Source: Cochliopodium minus (lineage: Eukaryota > Discosea > Himatismenida > Cochliopodiidae). Taken from it: a stretch of DNA of 64,000 bases. The notes under the pieces are model-generated. The model worked only from the letters and a program-made list of their open reading frames with translations, did not search any database and was not told the origin of the DNA. Made by a program: the position numbers and the translations under genes. This document shows positions 35,701 through 45,707 of this stretch, in pieces (position 1 is the stretch's first letter; each line of letters begins with the position of its first letter). The DNA is taken from the NCBI GenBank assembly GCA_024220525.1, contig JAMYWO010000031.1:1-64000 (forward strand), written 5' to 3'.

Positions 35701-37430
35701 ATGCCACCGCTAACCCCAGCGCTTCTACGGTCAATCCTAATGCTTCCAACAGTGTAACCTCTACTTTGAATCCTAATGCTTCCAATACTGCAACTTCGAC
35801 TATTGATCCTAATGCTTCCAATACTGCTACATCAACTTTGAACCCTAATGCTTCTAACACTGCAACTTCGACAGTCAATCCTAATGCTTCCAATACTGCA
35901 ACATCAACTTTGAACCCTAATTCTTCTAATACTGCAACATCAACTTTGAATCCTAATGCATCCAACACTGCAACATCAACTTTGAATCCTAATGCATCTA
36001 ATACTGCAACTTCGACAGTCAATCCTAATGCTTCTAATACTGCAACTTCAACTTTGAATCCTAATGCTTCTAACACTGCAACATCAACTATTGATCCTAA
36101 TGCTTCCAACACTGCAACATCAACTTTGAACCCTAATGCTTCTAATACTGCAACTTCGACAGTCAATCCTAATGCTTCCAACACTGCAACATCCACTTTG
36201 AATCCTAATGCTTCCAATACTGCAACTTCAACTTTGAATCCTAATGCTTCTAATACTGCAACTTCAACTTTGAATCCTAATGCATCCAATACTGCTACTT
36301 CGACTTTGAACCCTAATATTACTATTACTGNNNNNNNNNNNNNNNNNNNNNNNNNNNNNNNNNNNNNNNNNNNNNNNNNNNNNNNNNNNNNNNNNNNNNN
36401 NNNNNNNNNNNNNNNNNNNNNNNNNNNNNNTACTGCAACTTCAACTTTGAATCCTAATGCATCCAATACTGCTACTTCGACTTTGAACCCTAATATTACT
36501 ATTACTGCAACTTCAACTTTGAATCCTAATGCATCCAATACTGCAACTTCAACAGTCAATCCTGATGCATCTAATACTGCAACTTCAACAATGAATCCTA
36601 ATGCATCCAACACTGCAACTTCTACAGTCAATCCTAATGCATCTAATACTGCAACTTCAACTTTGAATCCTAATGCATCCAACACTGCAACTTCTACTTT
36701 GAATCCTAATGCATCTAATACTGCAACTTCAACAGTCAATCCTGATGCTTCTAACACTGCAACTTCAACTTTGAATCCTAATGCATCCAATACTGCAACT
36801 TCTACTTTGAATCCTAATGCATCTAATACTGCAACTTCAACAGTAAATCCTGATGCTTCTAACACTGCAACTTCAACAGTCAATCCTGATGCATCTAATA
36901 CTGCAACTCCAACCACCACTCCAACTTTACCACCATTCTATTGTACTTCGTCGGATGGTTATGTTACAGTTTGTGTTTTATCTACCAACACTTTTTGGTA
37001 TCCTCTTCTCATTTTACCTGAAAATGTGACAGAACTGGGTGATGCTGTGGAAAAAACCTCCAAGTATGCTTTTCCAAAGTACACCATTGTTTGCTCTGAT
37101 CCTTCCCAAAACGCCTCTTCTTGTAACACCACCCTTACTGTTTTGGACTGTGAGTGTCAATACACAGACTTTGATAGTGATCTCAAGGTTTTGTCTGACG
37201 AAGCTGACAATCCTTCTGAACCTCCTACTACCAGCCCTACTTTGTCCAATGTTGTTGTTGTTCCTACTTCTGCTCCTCCTCTTGCTTCTGGTAAGTCTAG
37301 AAACGACGACTTGGACCTATTTTTAGCTATTGGTATTCCTTTGGGTCTTTTGGCTATCGGTTTGATCTCTCTTGCTTTGTTTAAATGTGTTTCATCCAAA
37401 AATGTTGATAATGATGATGAAACAAATTAA
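32752..37430 (+). CDS. Giant Cys-module, Ser/Thr/Asn-rich type I surface glycoprotein
   Basis: Paralogue of the 5.3-kb gene. The first exon (32752-about 32846) codes a signal peptide (YVVSFIVIYLFSIYC). After an intron ending near 32930 the reading frame runs to 37430, about 1500 residues including a 100-N gap. The exact first splice phase is unresolved by one base. Module 1 (DDCGQCSDSV..., CIPSLSSSSGYVLQDV, PGFP, LDCNC) is followed by a 480-residue Thr/Ser stalk with a long-period repeat. A nearly identical second module comes next (35.34-35.63 kb), then a 12-residue tandem repeat NPNASNTATSTL, a divergent half-module (VTVCVLSTNTFWYP...DCECQY), one helix (LAIGIPLGLLAIGLISLALF) and a short acidic tail. 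The C-terminal half-module and helix are closely alike in both paralogues. A cell-surface adhesin or coat role is inferred. Confidence 0.87.
33640..35110 (+). repeat. Long-period Thr/Ser stalk repeat
   Basis: A higher-order repeat codes blocks such as SNTVVSSETNTPQSSET and SDTTNPTTSTST. The block containing NTVVSSETNT recurs about seven times at irregular spacing. Copies are near-identical in DNA, showing recent expansion. Confidence 0.8.
35700..36906 (+). repeat. 36-bp coding minisatellite (NPNASNTATSTL)
   Basis: About 30 visible copies of a 36-base unit code NPNASNTATSTL, with variants STVNPDASN, TIDPNASN and one NPNITIT. All reading frames of the minus strand are also open across it. It is interrupted by a 100-N gap at 36331-36430; the copies on both sides of the gap share the unusual NPNITIT unit, so copy number is not reliable. 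Confidence 0.9.
36331..36430. other. 100-N scaffold gap inside the minisatellite
   Basis: Exactly 100 Ns, so the real length is unknown; it falls in the repeat array where assembly would collapse. Confidence 0.95.
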
Positions 37431-37476
37431 ATTTTGAAATATTTAATAAAATTAATTTTTTTTTTTTCTTTAAATC

Positions 37477-39015
37477 TCAAAGATTAAATAATTTTTTGAA
37501 CCATGACTTTTTTGTTTTGTTGTGTGCTATCAACAACTGAACCCTCTCCACAAATAAAGGAATAACTTTTTTCTTATCCATCTTTGAACTCAAATGATTC
37601 ATCATAGAGTTGATCCACAATGAGTCGGTCTCTCCACTGCTTCTGGAAACCTCTGCAATCACATAAGCTTTAAAAGAAGTTATTTCATCGTCTTTAATAC
37701 TTTTGAGCCCTTCTTTGATAGACTTTACATTGAACTGTTGGATGCACAACTCTGTTATAGTTTGTAATTGTTCTCCACACTCTTTGTTGGTGAGTTGTGG
37801 AACTAGCTTTTGGAAAGAGTTTCCGATCAAGTGTCCTACGAACTCACTATCCACTACCTCTTTTTGGCTTTCTGGATCTTGCATTTCTCTGAAAAAATAT
37901 CCTAAAATAAAAAAAATTTTAGAAAACAAAAATAATTTAAATAAAAACTGTTTTTATTTTACCCGAGACAATAATTTTTTTGATCAATTTTGAATAAAAA
38001 TCATTGATAACTCTTTCAAAAGGATGGCAAACATCACTGATTAACTTTCCCAAATATCTTGCCCTTTCATTAGCCACATCTCTGCTTTCCACAACATTAT
38101 TATATAGATTAGAGCGAGATTTTTCAATGTATTTGAGGAGTCTAAACACTTTTTCCACGTCCCATTTTTCCAAGTCATCTGTGATCATCTTATCTAAAAT
38201 TTTTCCTCCTTTTCATCAAAAAGAAATTTTAAAAAAATTAAAATAAAATATCAAAAAAATTAAAAAAAAAATTTAGAAAATTTGACGTTGAAAAAAAAAA
38301 CCAATTAAAATAGTATTCCTTTAAAATTATTAAATAAATTGATTGTCTTAAAAAAAATGTTTAAAAAAAGTTTTTTGAAAATTTTCACCAACTAAAGAGT
38401 TATAGTCGACGACATCAGGAGAATCGAAACCATAAACCAAATGAACCAAAACAGAGGAGATATACTCCAAATCATCCTTTGGAGACTCGAGCCAGAGCTT
38501 GGAGAAGAGCTGCGATGCGAAGAGGAGGCCTTTCTTTTGGTTTTGTTTGTACACCTCCATCACTTTCTCTGCGCTTTCTTTTGGCGCGATCTTTCTCTCT
38601 ATTATTTCTATTCCTATCTCCTCTAACGCGTTTGTCTCTTTTATTATTTTTTTTTTTTAAACCAAATTGATGTTAAAATTATATTTATATAGGATATAAA
38701 ACCCTATCTTGATCTCAGTATAAGAATATTGTTCGCTGATATATCCAAGATAAGGATATTTCTCGTTTTTTTTTTACCATTTTCGGAGGATTGTTTATTC
38801 ATTTCTTCCATATTCGATATGGATGAATGATAGTTCTTTATTTGCATCTTATATACTCCCTTCTTCAAAGAGATTTGATTCCAATATTTTTCTTTCTGGC
38901 TTTTTATTTGGCTGAAGGAAGATGGATGTAAGGAAAATGAGCGAAATAGATTGGATGTGAGAAAAATATTGTTTTTTGCCTTTATATGATTGTGAAAATT
39001 GAAATTTTTCTTCAT
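37477..39015 (-). CDS. Unknown soluble protein, 380 residues
   Basis: Four exons fit in phase: 39015-38778, 38637-38389, 38193-37963 and 37901-37477, giving 380 residues. I do not recognise the family. It is helical and charged, without signal peptide or membrane segment. Visible stretches are FASQLFSKLWLESPKDDLEY, a second helical part (KVFRLLKYIEKSRSNLY), LGKLISDVCHPFERVIN and a C-terminal basic end KKSWFKKLFNL. The first 67 residues (before MEEMNKQSSEN) are Lys/Asn/Phe-rich. The upstream ATG follows a strong A-tract like other genes here, but the internal MEEM is an alternative start. Its 3' end faces the surface protein gene only 46 bases away. Confidence 0.68.
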
Positions 39016-39676
39016 TTTTTTTTTAATTTTTATTTTTCTTTAAAATTTGATCAAACACAAATTTTTTTTGAATCTGATTAAAAAGAAGGGATCAACTTGT
39101 AGAACATGATGAATCTCAAAGATCTTGAAACCTTTTTTATTTTTTTATTTTCTTCATTGACTTTCAAACCCAAACATTTGAGCCATTTTTCGGAACTACA
39201 TCAATCGGCTGAAACATCTTTCAATTTTTCCAAATTGGAGTCTATAAATACCAGAGAAGTGTAGCATATGTAAAAAGTAACTTTAATTCTTTTATCTTAA
39301 TTATTATTTTGAGAGAGTGCTACAAATGCCGTATTGATATCTTCAAAAGAGCTTAAATCGACATCAATATTTTCAAAATTTTACTAAATGTCCACAGATA
39401 ATAAAGATGAGAGTATTTGAGATTTTTTCTTGAAAACAAGAAACATTTAAAATGTTAAAAAGTTAACTAAAAAAGGTTAGCTAAAGTTAACTAAAAAAAA
39501 GTATTTATCACAGAAAGAATTTGAAAAGATCAAACTGTGCCAAAAATTTCGAATGCAATTAAGATTTAGAAGAGATTTTTTAACATTTTTATGCAGTTTT
39601 TTGACTAAAATTTTTGATGACTCAAATTAAAAATAATTTGAGATTTAAAATTTTTTCTGAATAAAATTTTTAAAAA
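39016..39676. other. Divergent AT-rich spacer
   Basis: 660 bases between the unknown protein and HSP70 genes. Contains imperfect repeats of AGTTAACTAAAAA at about 39462-39500 and a TATAAATA at 39243. No coding signal seen. Confidence 0.4.
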
Positions 39677-41769
39677 ATGAAATTCAACACAATAATACTT
39701 GGATTGCTCATCTTTTCAGCAATATTGCGTTCAAGATCATGTGTGGAGAACGACAGAAAAAAGATTAAACAAGTATTAGGGATTGATTTGGTAAAATTTA
39801 AAAAAAAAAAAGAACAAAAAAAATATCTGAAAACAAAACTTGTTGGAGTGTGGGAAAAAGGCAAAATAGAAATCATAGGTAAAACACCATCATATGTAGC
39901 ATTTACAAAAGACGGAGAAATATTGATTGGAGAAGAAGCAAAAAATCAAGCACATCTCAATCCAACAAACACATTATATGATGTGAAGAGATTCATTGGA
40001 AGAAGATTCGATGAACCATCAGTACAAAGAGATATTAAATTATTGCCATTCACCATCTTAAATAAAAACAACAAACCGTTCTTTGAGGTGGAAGTTAAAG
40101 GAGAGAAGAAAATATTCTCATCTGAAGAAATCTCTGGAATGTTATTGGCAAGAATGAAAGAAATTGCAGAAGCATATCTTGGAAGAAAGGTAGAATATGC
40201 AGTCGTTACTGTACCAGCATATTTCAATGATGCGCAACGTAAATGCACCAAGGAGGCTGGTACCATTGCAGGTCTGAATGTACTGAGAATCATCAACGAG
40301 CCCACCGCCGCAGCTATTGCATACGGGCTCGGAGAAAATAAAGAGAAGAACGTTGTTGTCTACGATTTGGGGAGTGGTACTTTTGATGTCTCCATCTTGA
40401 CTATTGATTCTGGAGTCTTTGAGATAGAATCCACTAGTAGGGATTCTCACTTGGGTGGAGATGATTTCAATCAGAGAGTCATTGAATCCTTCCTCAAACA
40501 ATACAAGAAGAAGACTGGGAAGGATGCTTCTAAGAACAAGAATTCCATCCAAAAATTGAGAAGAGAGGTTGAAAAGGCAAAGTTATCCTTGTCCACTCAA
40601 CATCTGGTTGAAGTTCAAATCGAATCTTTCTTTGATGGGGAAGATTTCTGCTGGAAATTGACTCGGGCTCGTTTCGAGGAGTTGAACCTTGATCTCTTCA
40701 AGAGAACTTTGGGTTTAGTCCAACAAGCACTCGATGATGCAAAACTTCAAAAACACGAAATATCAGATATTTTGTTAGTAGGAGGTAATGAAATGAAAAA
40801 ACAAATCAAAAAAAATAAAAATAAAATATAAAAAATTAAGAGAAAATCTTAAAAAACACCACTTCAATCACATAATATCTCATTCATTTTTCAATAAAAG
40901 GATCTACTAATATCCCAAAAGTTCGAGAATTGATCAAAGAATTCTTTGGAAGAGAACCGTCACATGGTCTCAACACTGAGGAAGTCGTTGCATTCGGAGC
41001 AGCAGTCCAAGGAAGCATTTTGGGAGGAGCTAAAGAAGAAGTGATTGTTTTCCCCTGCAGTGTCGTCCCACTCTCCATGGGTATAGAAACCGTAGGGGGA
41101 GTGATGACTCCATTGATCATCCGTAACACTTTGTTCCCAGTAAGAAAATCCAAAACCTTTTCTACTTATCAAGATAATCAAGAACGTGTATTGATTAAAG
41201 TCTTTGAAGGAGAAAGATACATGACCAAGGACAACCACTTCCTTTGTACATTAGAACTTCAAGGTATCGAGAAGGCACCAAGAGGTGTCCCTCGAATTCA
41301 AGTCACTTTCGAAGTCGATGTCAACGGTGTTTTGAACGTCATGGCAGAAGACAATGCAAGTGGTGTTAAACTAATCCCCATCACCTGTCAGAATGAACCT
41401 CTTTCTCATGAACTAATCAACCATATGGTTGAAGAATCTGAATTTAAGTCCGAAGAAGATAAAAAGGCGAAAGAAAAAATTGAATCAAAAAATAGTCTTG
41501 TAAACTTTGTCTATTCCACCAGAAATGCAATCAATGACATTCAAATTCTTGGCGGCATCATTACCTCTGAAAAAAAAGAAAATATTCAAGCTGTTATCAA
41601 GGAGGCCATCGCATGGATCGACGAGAACGCTGCTACTGCTTCTGTCGAAGAGTTTAAAAACAAATTTCTTTATTATCAAATACAGATCCTTTGGTCGGAA
41701 AATAAGCTAGTTTTGATGTTACTAGTTGAAAATTTGAAGATCCAGCTTCCCATGATAAAAAATTTATGA
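39677..41769 (+). CDS. Divergent secretory-pathway HSP70 (BiP-like)
   Basis: HSP70 chaperone with a signal peptide ([17 protein letters not shown]), so probably luminal. Exons 39677-40784 and 40901-41769 join in phase 1 to 658 residues, close to BiP length. Clear motifs: [58 protein letters not shown] (usually DLGGGT), [22 protein letters not shown], and the substrate-domain start [19 protein letters not shown]. Two oddities stand out. The N-terminal phosphate loop GIDLGTTxSxVGV is replaced by GIDLVKF, a Lys-rich stretch, then VGVWEKG. The C-terminus ends without a KDEL/HDEL-type signal. The Lys-rich stretch could be part of a mis-called junction, but it is open in frame. Confidence 0.86.
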
Positions 41770-41875
41770 ATATTCTTTTTTGAAATAAAATTTTATTTAT
41801 CAAATTTTAAAAATAAAATTTTATTTATCAAATCATATTTCATGAATAAAAAATTAAAAAATTGCTTTTGAGAAA

Positions 41876-42319
41876 ATGGAAACAGGAGTTAAAATCACAG
41901 TGAAAAATATGAATGGGAATTCTTGGCAGCTTACAGTCAATGCGAAATCAAAAATCCTCCACCTCCATATCAGACAAAGGCTGAATAATATTGAAGAATT
42001 CCAAAATGAGGATTTCATGATAATATATTCAGGAACAGAAATGAAATTTTTTTTGTAAGAATTTAATATGCGCAATATAATTTGGATCAATTTTTATATT
42101 TCAACAAATGATAGTGTATAAATTGATCATTGATTGAATATGATCATATTATCATTTGTGATATTGATCCATTCTTTGATATATTTGCTAACAAATTTTC
42201 AATGGAAGATGGTCAGCAAATAAATAATAGGAAATTTTATGAGAATATAAAAATATAAATAATTCTGATAAATTTACAGGGGAAGGAAACTATCGATTCT
42301 TCGTACTATTTTTTTATAA
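41876..42319 (+). CDS. Short ubiquitin-like protein or fragment
   Basis: The first exon (41876-42054) codes a ubiquitin-like start (VKITVKNMNGNSWQLTV) and DFMIIYSGTEM, comparable to ubiquitin IFVKTLTGKTITLEV and RLIFAGKQL. A GTAAGAATT donor follows. The next acceptor (TTTACAG at 42279) continues in phase with GRKLSILRTIFL and a stop, comparable to GRTLSDYNI. The product would be 72 residues and lacks the C-terminal RLRGG strand, so it cannot be conjugated. A single N lies 100 bases downstream, so the true 3' end may be lost. Confidence 0.5.
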
Positions 42320-42415
42320 AAAATATTAAAAAAAAAAATTTGGAATTAGATCAAAATTAAAAGGAAAAAAACAAGATTTAATGTATTTAATTGATCATAT
42401 CTGATCATTTGTTCT

Positions 42416-42416
42416 N
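42416..42416. other. Single-N assembly join
   Basis: One N between the ubiquitin-like fragment and the GT41 gene; upstream exons of the latter may be missing here. Confidence 0.9.
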
Positions 42417-42598
42417 AACTAAGTTAAAACAATACAATTTGACTTTAAAAATTAATTTAAAGTTGTTTAATATTTCATTTAATTATCATTTTCTTTCTTT
42501 TGATTATGGAATGGATATGATGATGGGAGTTAGGGATTATATTTATTTGATATTCATCATAAAAGCTTAATCAAATTAAATTTTTGAATAAAATAGGA

Positions 42599-44392
42599 AT
42601 GGTATTGAAATCATTGGGAAAGACAAGCGATGCAATCATAAGATTTAGTGAATCTATCCAGATCAAAGAAACACCACATGCAAGATACCATGTGGGATTG
42701 TTGCTCATGGACATAGGAAACTTTGATGACGCATTGTTCAGTTTGAAGAAGTCAATTGAACTCGACCCTAAACAAGGAGGAGTATATGAAGCACTAGGAG
42801 GGTGCCTATTTCTTATGAGTGGAAATAAAGAAGACACTGACTTTATTGGAGAATCCATAGCTGCTTATGCTAAGGCAAGTGAATTGGTTCCGGAAAGTAC
42901 AAACAAGAACATTTTGAACATATTGCACGTTAAACAAGTTTCTTCAGATTGGAGCAACTGGGATCAAGTGAAGACCAACTTTACTTTGGCTGTCCAAGGG
43001 GAACTCAACGCAGAGAGATACAATCATCTTCTTTATCCCTTTTCAGAGTGGTACACTACACCTAGTGCTGCTTTGGAATTTGCTAAAAAGAGAGCTGACA
43101 ATGTAGCTTTGTTCATTGATAAGCAAAAGACCAAATCTGAAATCTGGGACTTTGATTTTTCGGGATACAAGTGGGTCAATTCTTGGGATGGTGGAGCAAT
43201 TCGTCTCGGAATAATTGGAAACAAGTTTTGGGAAAGCGATTCACTTTACATCATAGAATTTCTCGAAAGAATCGACCCCAAAAAGTTCCATGTTTACATC
43301 TACAACGATGGAATCTTTCCTGCATCTCCCACCGAAGGAGAACTCTTCGTCAAAGAAAGATTAGGAAAGATCGTCCAAAACTACAGAGACACCACAAAGT
43401 TGCCAATCGAACTTACTACCAAGTTGATCGCAGACGATAAAATACACGTTCTTTTGGATACTTCGTTGTATGATGGTAGAGTTGAGATTGTGGCCCAAAG
43501 ACCTGCTCCTGTTCAAATTTCTTTTTTACCTATCCCTATGACCTCTGGTTCCAAATTTATTGATTACGTGCTCACAGACAAAGTTATCACTCCTCCTTCT
43601 TTTCTCCCTCATTTCACTGAGAAGCTTCTTAATGTAGAACCTTCCTATGTCATCACTCCCACCTTGACCAAATATTCCTCCCTCGTTTCCCAAAACGTAA
43701 CCAGAGAAGAGTTGGAACTTCCAACCACCAAGTTTGTATTTGCAGTATGGAACAAGCTTTACAAGATCTCTCCTGAAATCTTCGACTGTTGGGTTCAAAT
43801 CTTGAAAAAGGCACCTCAATCCATACTTTGGTTGAGAAACTATCCTCGTCTTTCTTCCAGAAGGCTCAGAGAAAGTTTCAAAAAAGAGGGCATTGAAGAA
43901 GACAGAGTTTTGTTCTTTAACGATATCGAGAAATACAAAGAGACACACGTCATCCGTGTTGCAGATCTCGCCCTCGACACTTACCCCGAAAACTCCCGCA
44001 GCGAAACTCTCGACATTCTCTTCTCAGGTGTGCCTATCCTCACCTTGAGTGGAAACAATACCATCTCTAGAATCGGCGCTTCCATTTTGAGTTCTTTTCC
44101 TTCTTTACCCTCCAACCTTGTTGCTCATACTATCCAGGAATACATTGATACTGCTGTAGATTATGCTTCTCATCCTGAGAAACTTTCTCAGATCAGATCT
44201 TTGTTGGAGAAAGAGACTCTCTCCTCTCCTATCTTTAACTCCGAGACTTCTTCTGTCCACCTTCAGTCTCTTTTGTCCCAGGCTTGGTCTTCTTACTTTG
44301 AATCTCGCAAGAATCTCTCTGCCAAGATCAATGAATCCAAGGATATCGAAGATCAGTTGAATGATCTTTTGAAGCAACAGGATACCATCTAA
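42599..44392 (+). CDS. GT41 family (O-GlcNAc transferase/SPINDLY-like) protein with TPRs
   Basis: About 597 residues in one exon that opens after an acceptor-like AATAG, so 5' exons may be missing. N-terminal TPR pieces (SESIQIKETPHARYHVGLLL, NFDDALFSLKKSIELDP) precede a GT41 catalytic region. Landmarks matching OGT: RPAPVQISFLPIPMTSGSKFID, VWNKLYKISPEIFDCWVQILK (keeps the UDP-binding Lys of KLYK) and LALDTYPENSRSETLDIL. In OGT the last reads NGHTTGMD; the HTT that contacts UDP is absent here. The N-terminal TPR array is much shorter than in OGT. It transfers a sugar to Ser/Thr if active; the altered motif raises doubt about donor or activity. Confidence 0.82.
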   Translation: MVLKSLGKTSDAIIRFSESIQIKETPHARYHVGLLLMDIGNFDDALFSLKKSIELDPKQGGVYEALGGCLFLMSGNKEDTDFIGESIAAYAKASELVPESTNKNILNILHVKQVSSDWSNWDQVKTNFTLAVQGELNAERYNHLLYPFSEWYTTPSAALEFAKKRADNVALFIDKQKTKSEIWDFDFSGYKWVNSWDGGAIRLGIIGNKFWESDSLYIIEFLERIDPKKFHVYIYNDGIFPASPTEGELFVKERLGKIVQNYRDTTKLPIELTTKLIADDKIHVLLDTSLYDGRVEIVAQRPAPVQISFLPIPMTSGSKFIDYVLTDKVITPPSFLPHFTEKLLNVEPSYVITPTLTKYSSLVSQNVTREELELPTTKFVFAVWNKLYKISPEIFDCWVQILKKAPQSILWLRNYPRLSSRRLRESFKKEGIEEDRVLFFNDIEKYKETHVIRVADLALDTYPENSRSETLDILFSGVPILTLSGNNTISRIGASILSSFPSLPSNLVAHTIQEYIDTAVDYASHPEKLSQIRSLLEKETLSSPIFNSETSSVHLQSLLSQAWSSYFESRKNLSAKINESKDIEDQLNDLLKQQDTI

Positions 44393-44505
44393 TCTTTCAA
44401 AAACATTTATTTAAAAAAACTTCAAAATAAAAATTTAATAAAAAAAATAAAATTGATTTCTATTCCTTTGTGATACCAATCTTTGAAACAAATCAATTTA
44501 TCAAT

Positions 44506-44652
44506 ATGGTTGTCAACTCTGCTTCCAAAAAGTTCTCCGAGATTTATATGGGAACTGTAGTTATCTTCATGGCGATCATTTGCACTTTTGGCATCTATAA
44601 GGTGTTATATGCTCATATGAACAAGAAAGAATATGTAAGATATCTTTCTTGA
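44506..44652 (+). CDS. Small single-helix membrane protein
   Basis: 48 residues from ATG at 44506 (MVVNSASKKFSEIYMG), with one helix (TVVIFMAIICTFGIYKVLY) and a basic tail. The ATG lies 111 bases after the GT41 stop. Size and layout resemble accessory subunits of respiratory or ATP-synthase complexes, but I recognise no specific family. It could also be the first exon of a longer gene (GTAAGATAT follows the Tyr codon). Confidence 0.45.
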   Translation: MVVNSASKKFSEIYMGTVVIFMAIICTFGIYKVLYAHMNKKEYVRYLS

Positions 44653-44802
44653 TAATAAGATATTTGATATAATTATCAATGGATACGTGGAATAAAATCC
44701 AAAATATCTTTTAAATTAACAAATTGAAATATTCTGATCTTCATAAAGATAATCGATTATAAATACAATTACATTGATACATCAACATCCCCATCATTCA
44801 AA

Positions 44803-45606
44803 ATGATGATCAATAGAGAAACGAATGTGGATAGCAACCTGATTGAGGGCGATATGGAGTCAAATCCCCAATTGATAGCTATGAAAGAGATATTGGAGAA
44901 GGGATGCAAGGATGGTAAAAAATATTTTGTTGATGTTGGAGCAGGATATGGTTTCTATTCTCTATATGCTGCATCATTAGGTTTTTCTCAAAAATTTTTT
45001 TCGTAACAAAAGAAATTTTTAATTGATTTAAAGGATGTAAAGTGATATCATTCGAATCCAAAAGAAACAATCTCAACACTTTTTATTCGTCCATTTTGGT
45101 CAATAAAGAAGAGTAAATTTTTATTTGTTTTGTTTTTTTTTCTTATGGAGTATTTATTTTACATTTATTTTTTTAGATTCTCCAACAGAATAGACATCTA
45201 CCCTAGTTTGATAGGAGAAGAAAACAGCTTCATAAACCACAAAAAGAAAATCCCGTCGTGGTTCGAATTTATTTTTGGCCCGTACTACACTTATGTAAAA
45301 ATGAATCAAATCTCACTCACCACCTTTTTGCAAAATATGAACGAAGTTATTTTAATGAGGATCTCAGAAGGGCATTTGTATAAAAACACTTTTAAAGCCT
45401 TATTGAGTTATCATGGTAACAAAGTGAAGAATGTTTTCTTTAATTATTGTGATGGACAGAGGGAGGAGCAAGCTTTACTCTTGAAGGAGATAATTGGTGA
45501 TTATGATGCTTTTGGAATTTCTGTTTCGAAGGGACAGGCTGTCTTTAAAGAGTTTTCCTTCTCTGAAAAAGGGAAATATCAAAATTTATTGTTAAAAAAA
45601 AAGTGA
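44803..45606 (+). CDS. FkbM-like SAM-dependent methyltransferase
   Basis: Three exons, 44803-44980, 45034-45112 and 45177-45606, give 228 residues. The SAM-binding motif VDVGAGYGFYSLYAASLGCKVISFES spans the first intron (shown here as VDVGAGYGFYSL and CKVISFES) and matches FkbM-type enzymes (VDVGANIGFYSL...VIAFEP). A SILVNKEEFSNRI segment follows. The C-terminal half is divergent. No signal peptide. FkbM enzymes O-methylate sugars or small molecules; the substrate here is unknown. Confidence 0.8.
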
Positions 45607-45707
45607 TTTATTTAAATTTAATTTATTGTTCAAAAAAAAAAAAATAACCAAATTTATAGGAAATTAGGATTATATAATAGAGTTTATTTGATTATTTGTG
45701 TAAATTC

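Noticed and set aside
35636-36919. 427-codon minus-strand ORF (ALGFKVEVAVL repeats)
   Set aside because: Mirror of the NPNASNTATSTL minisatellite; no start context, and it is opposite a gene with signal peptide and transmembrane end.
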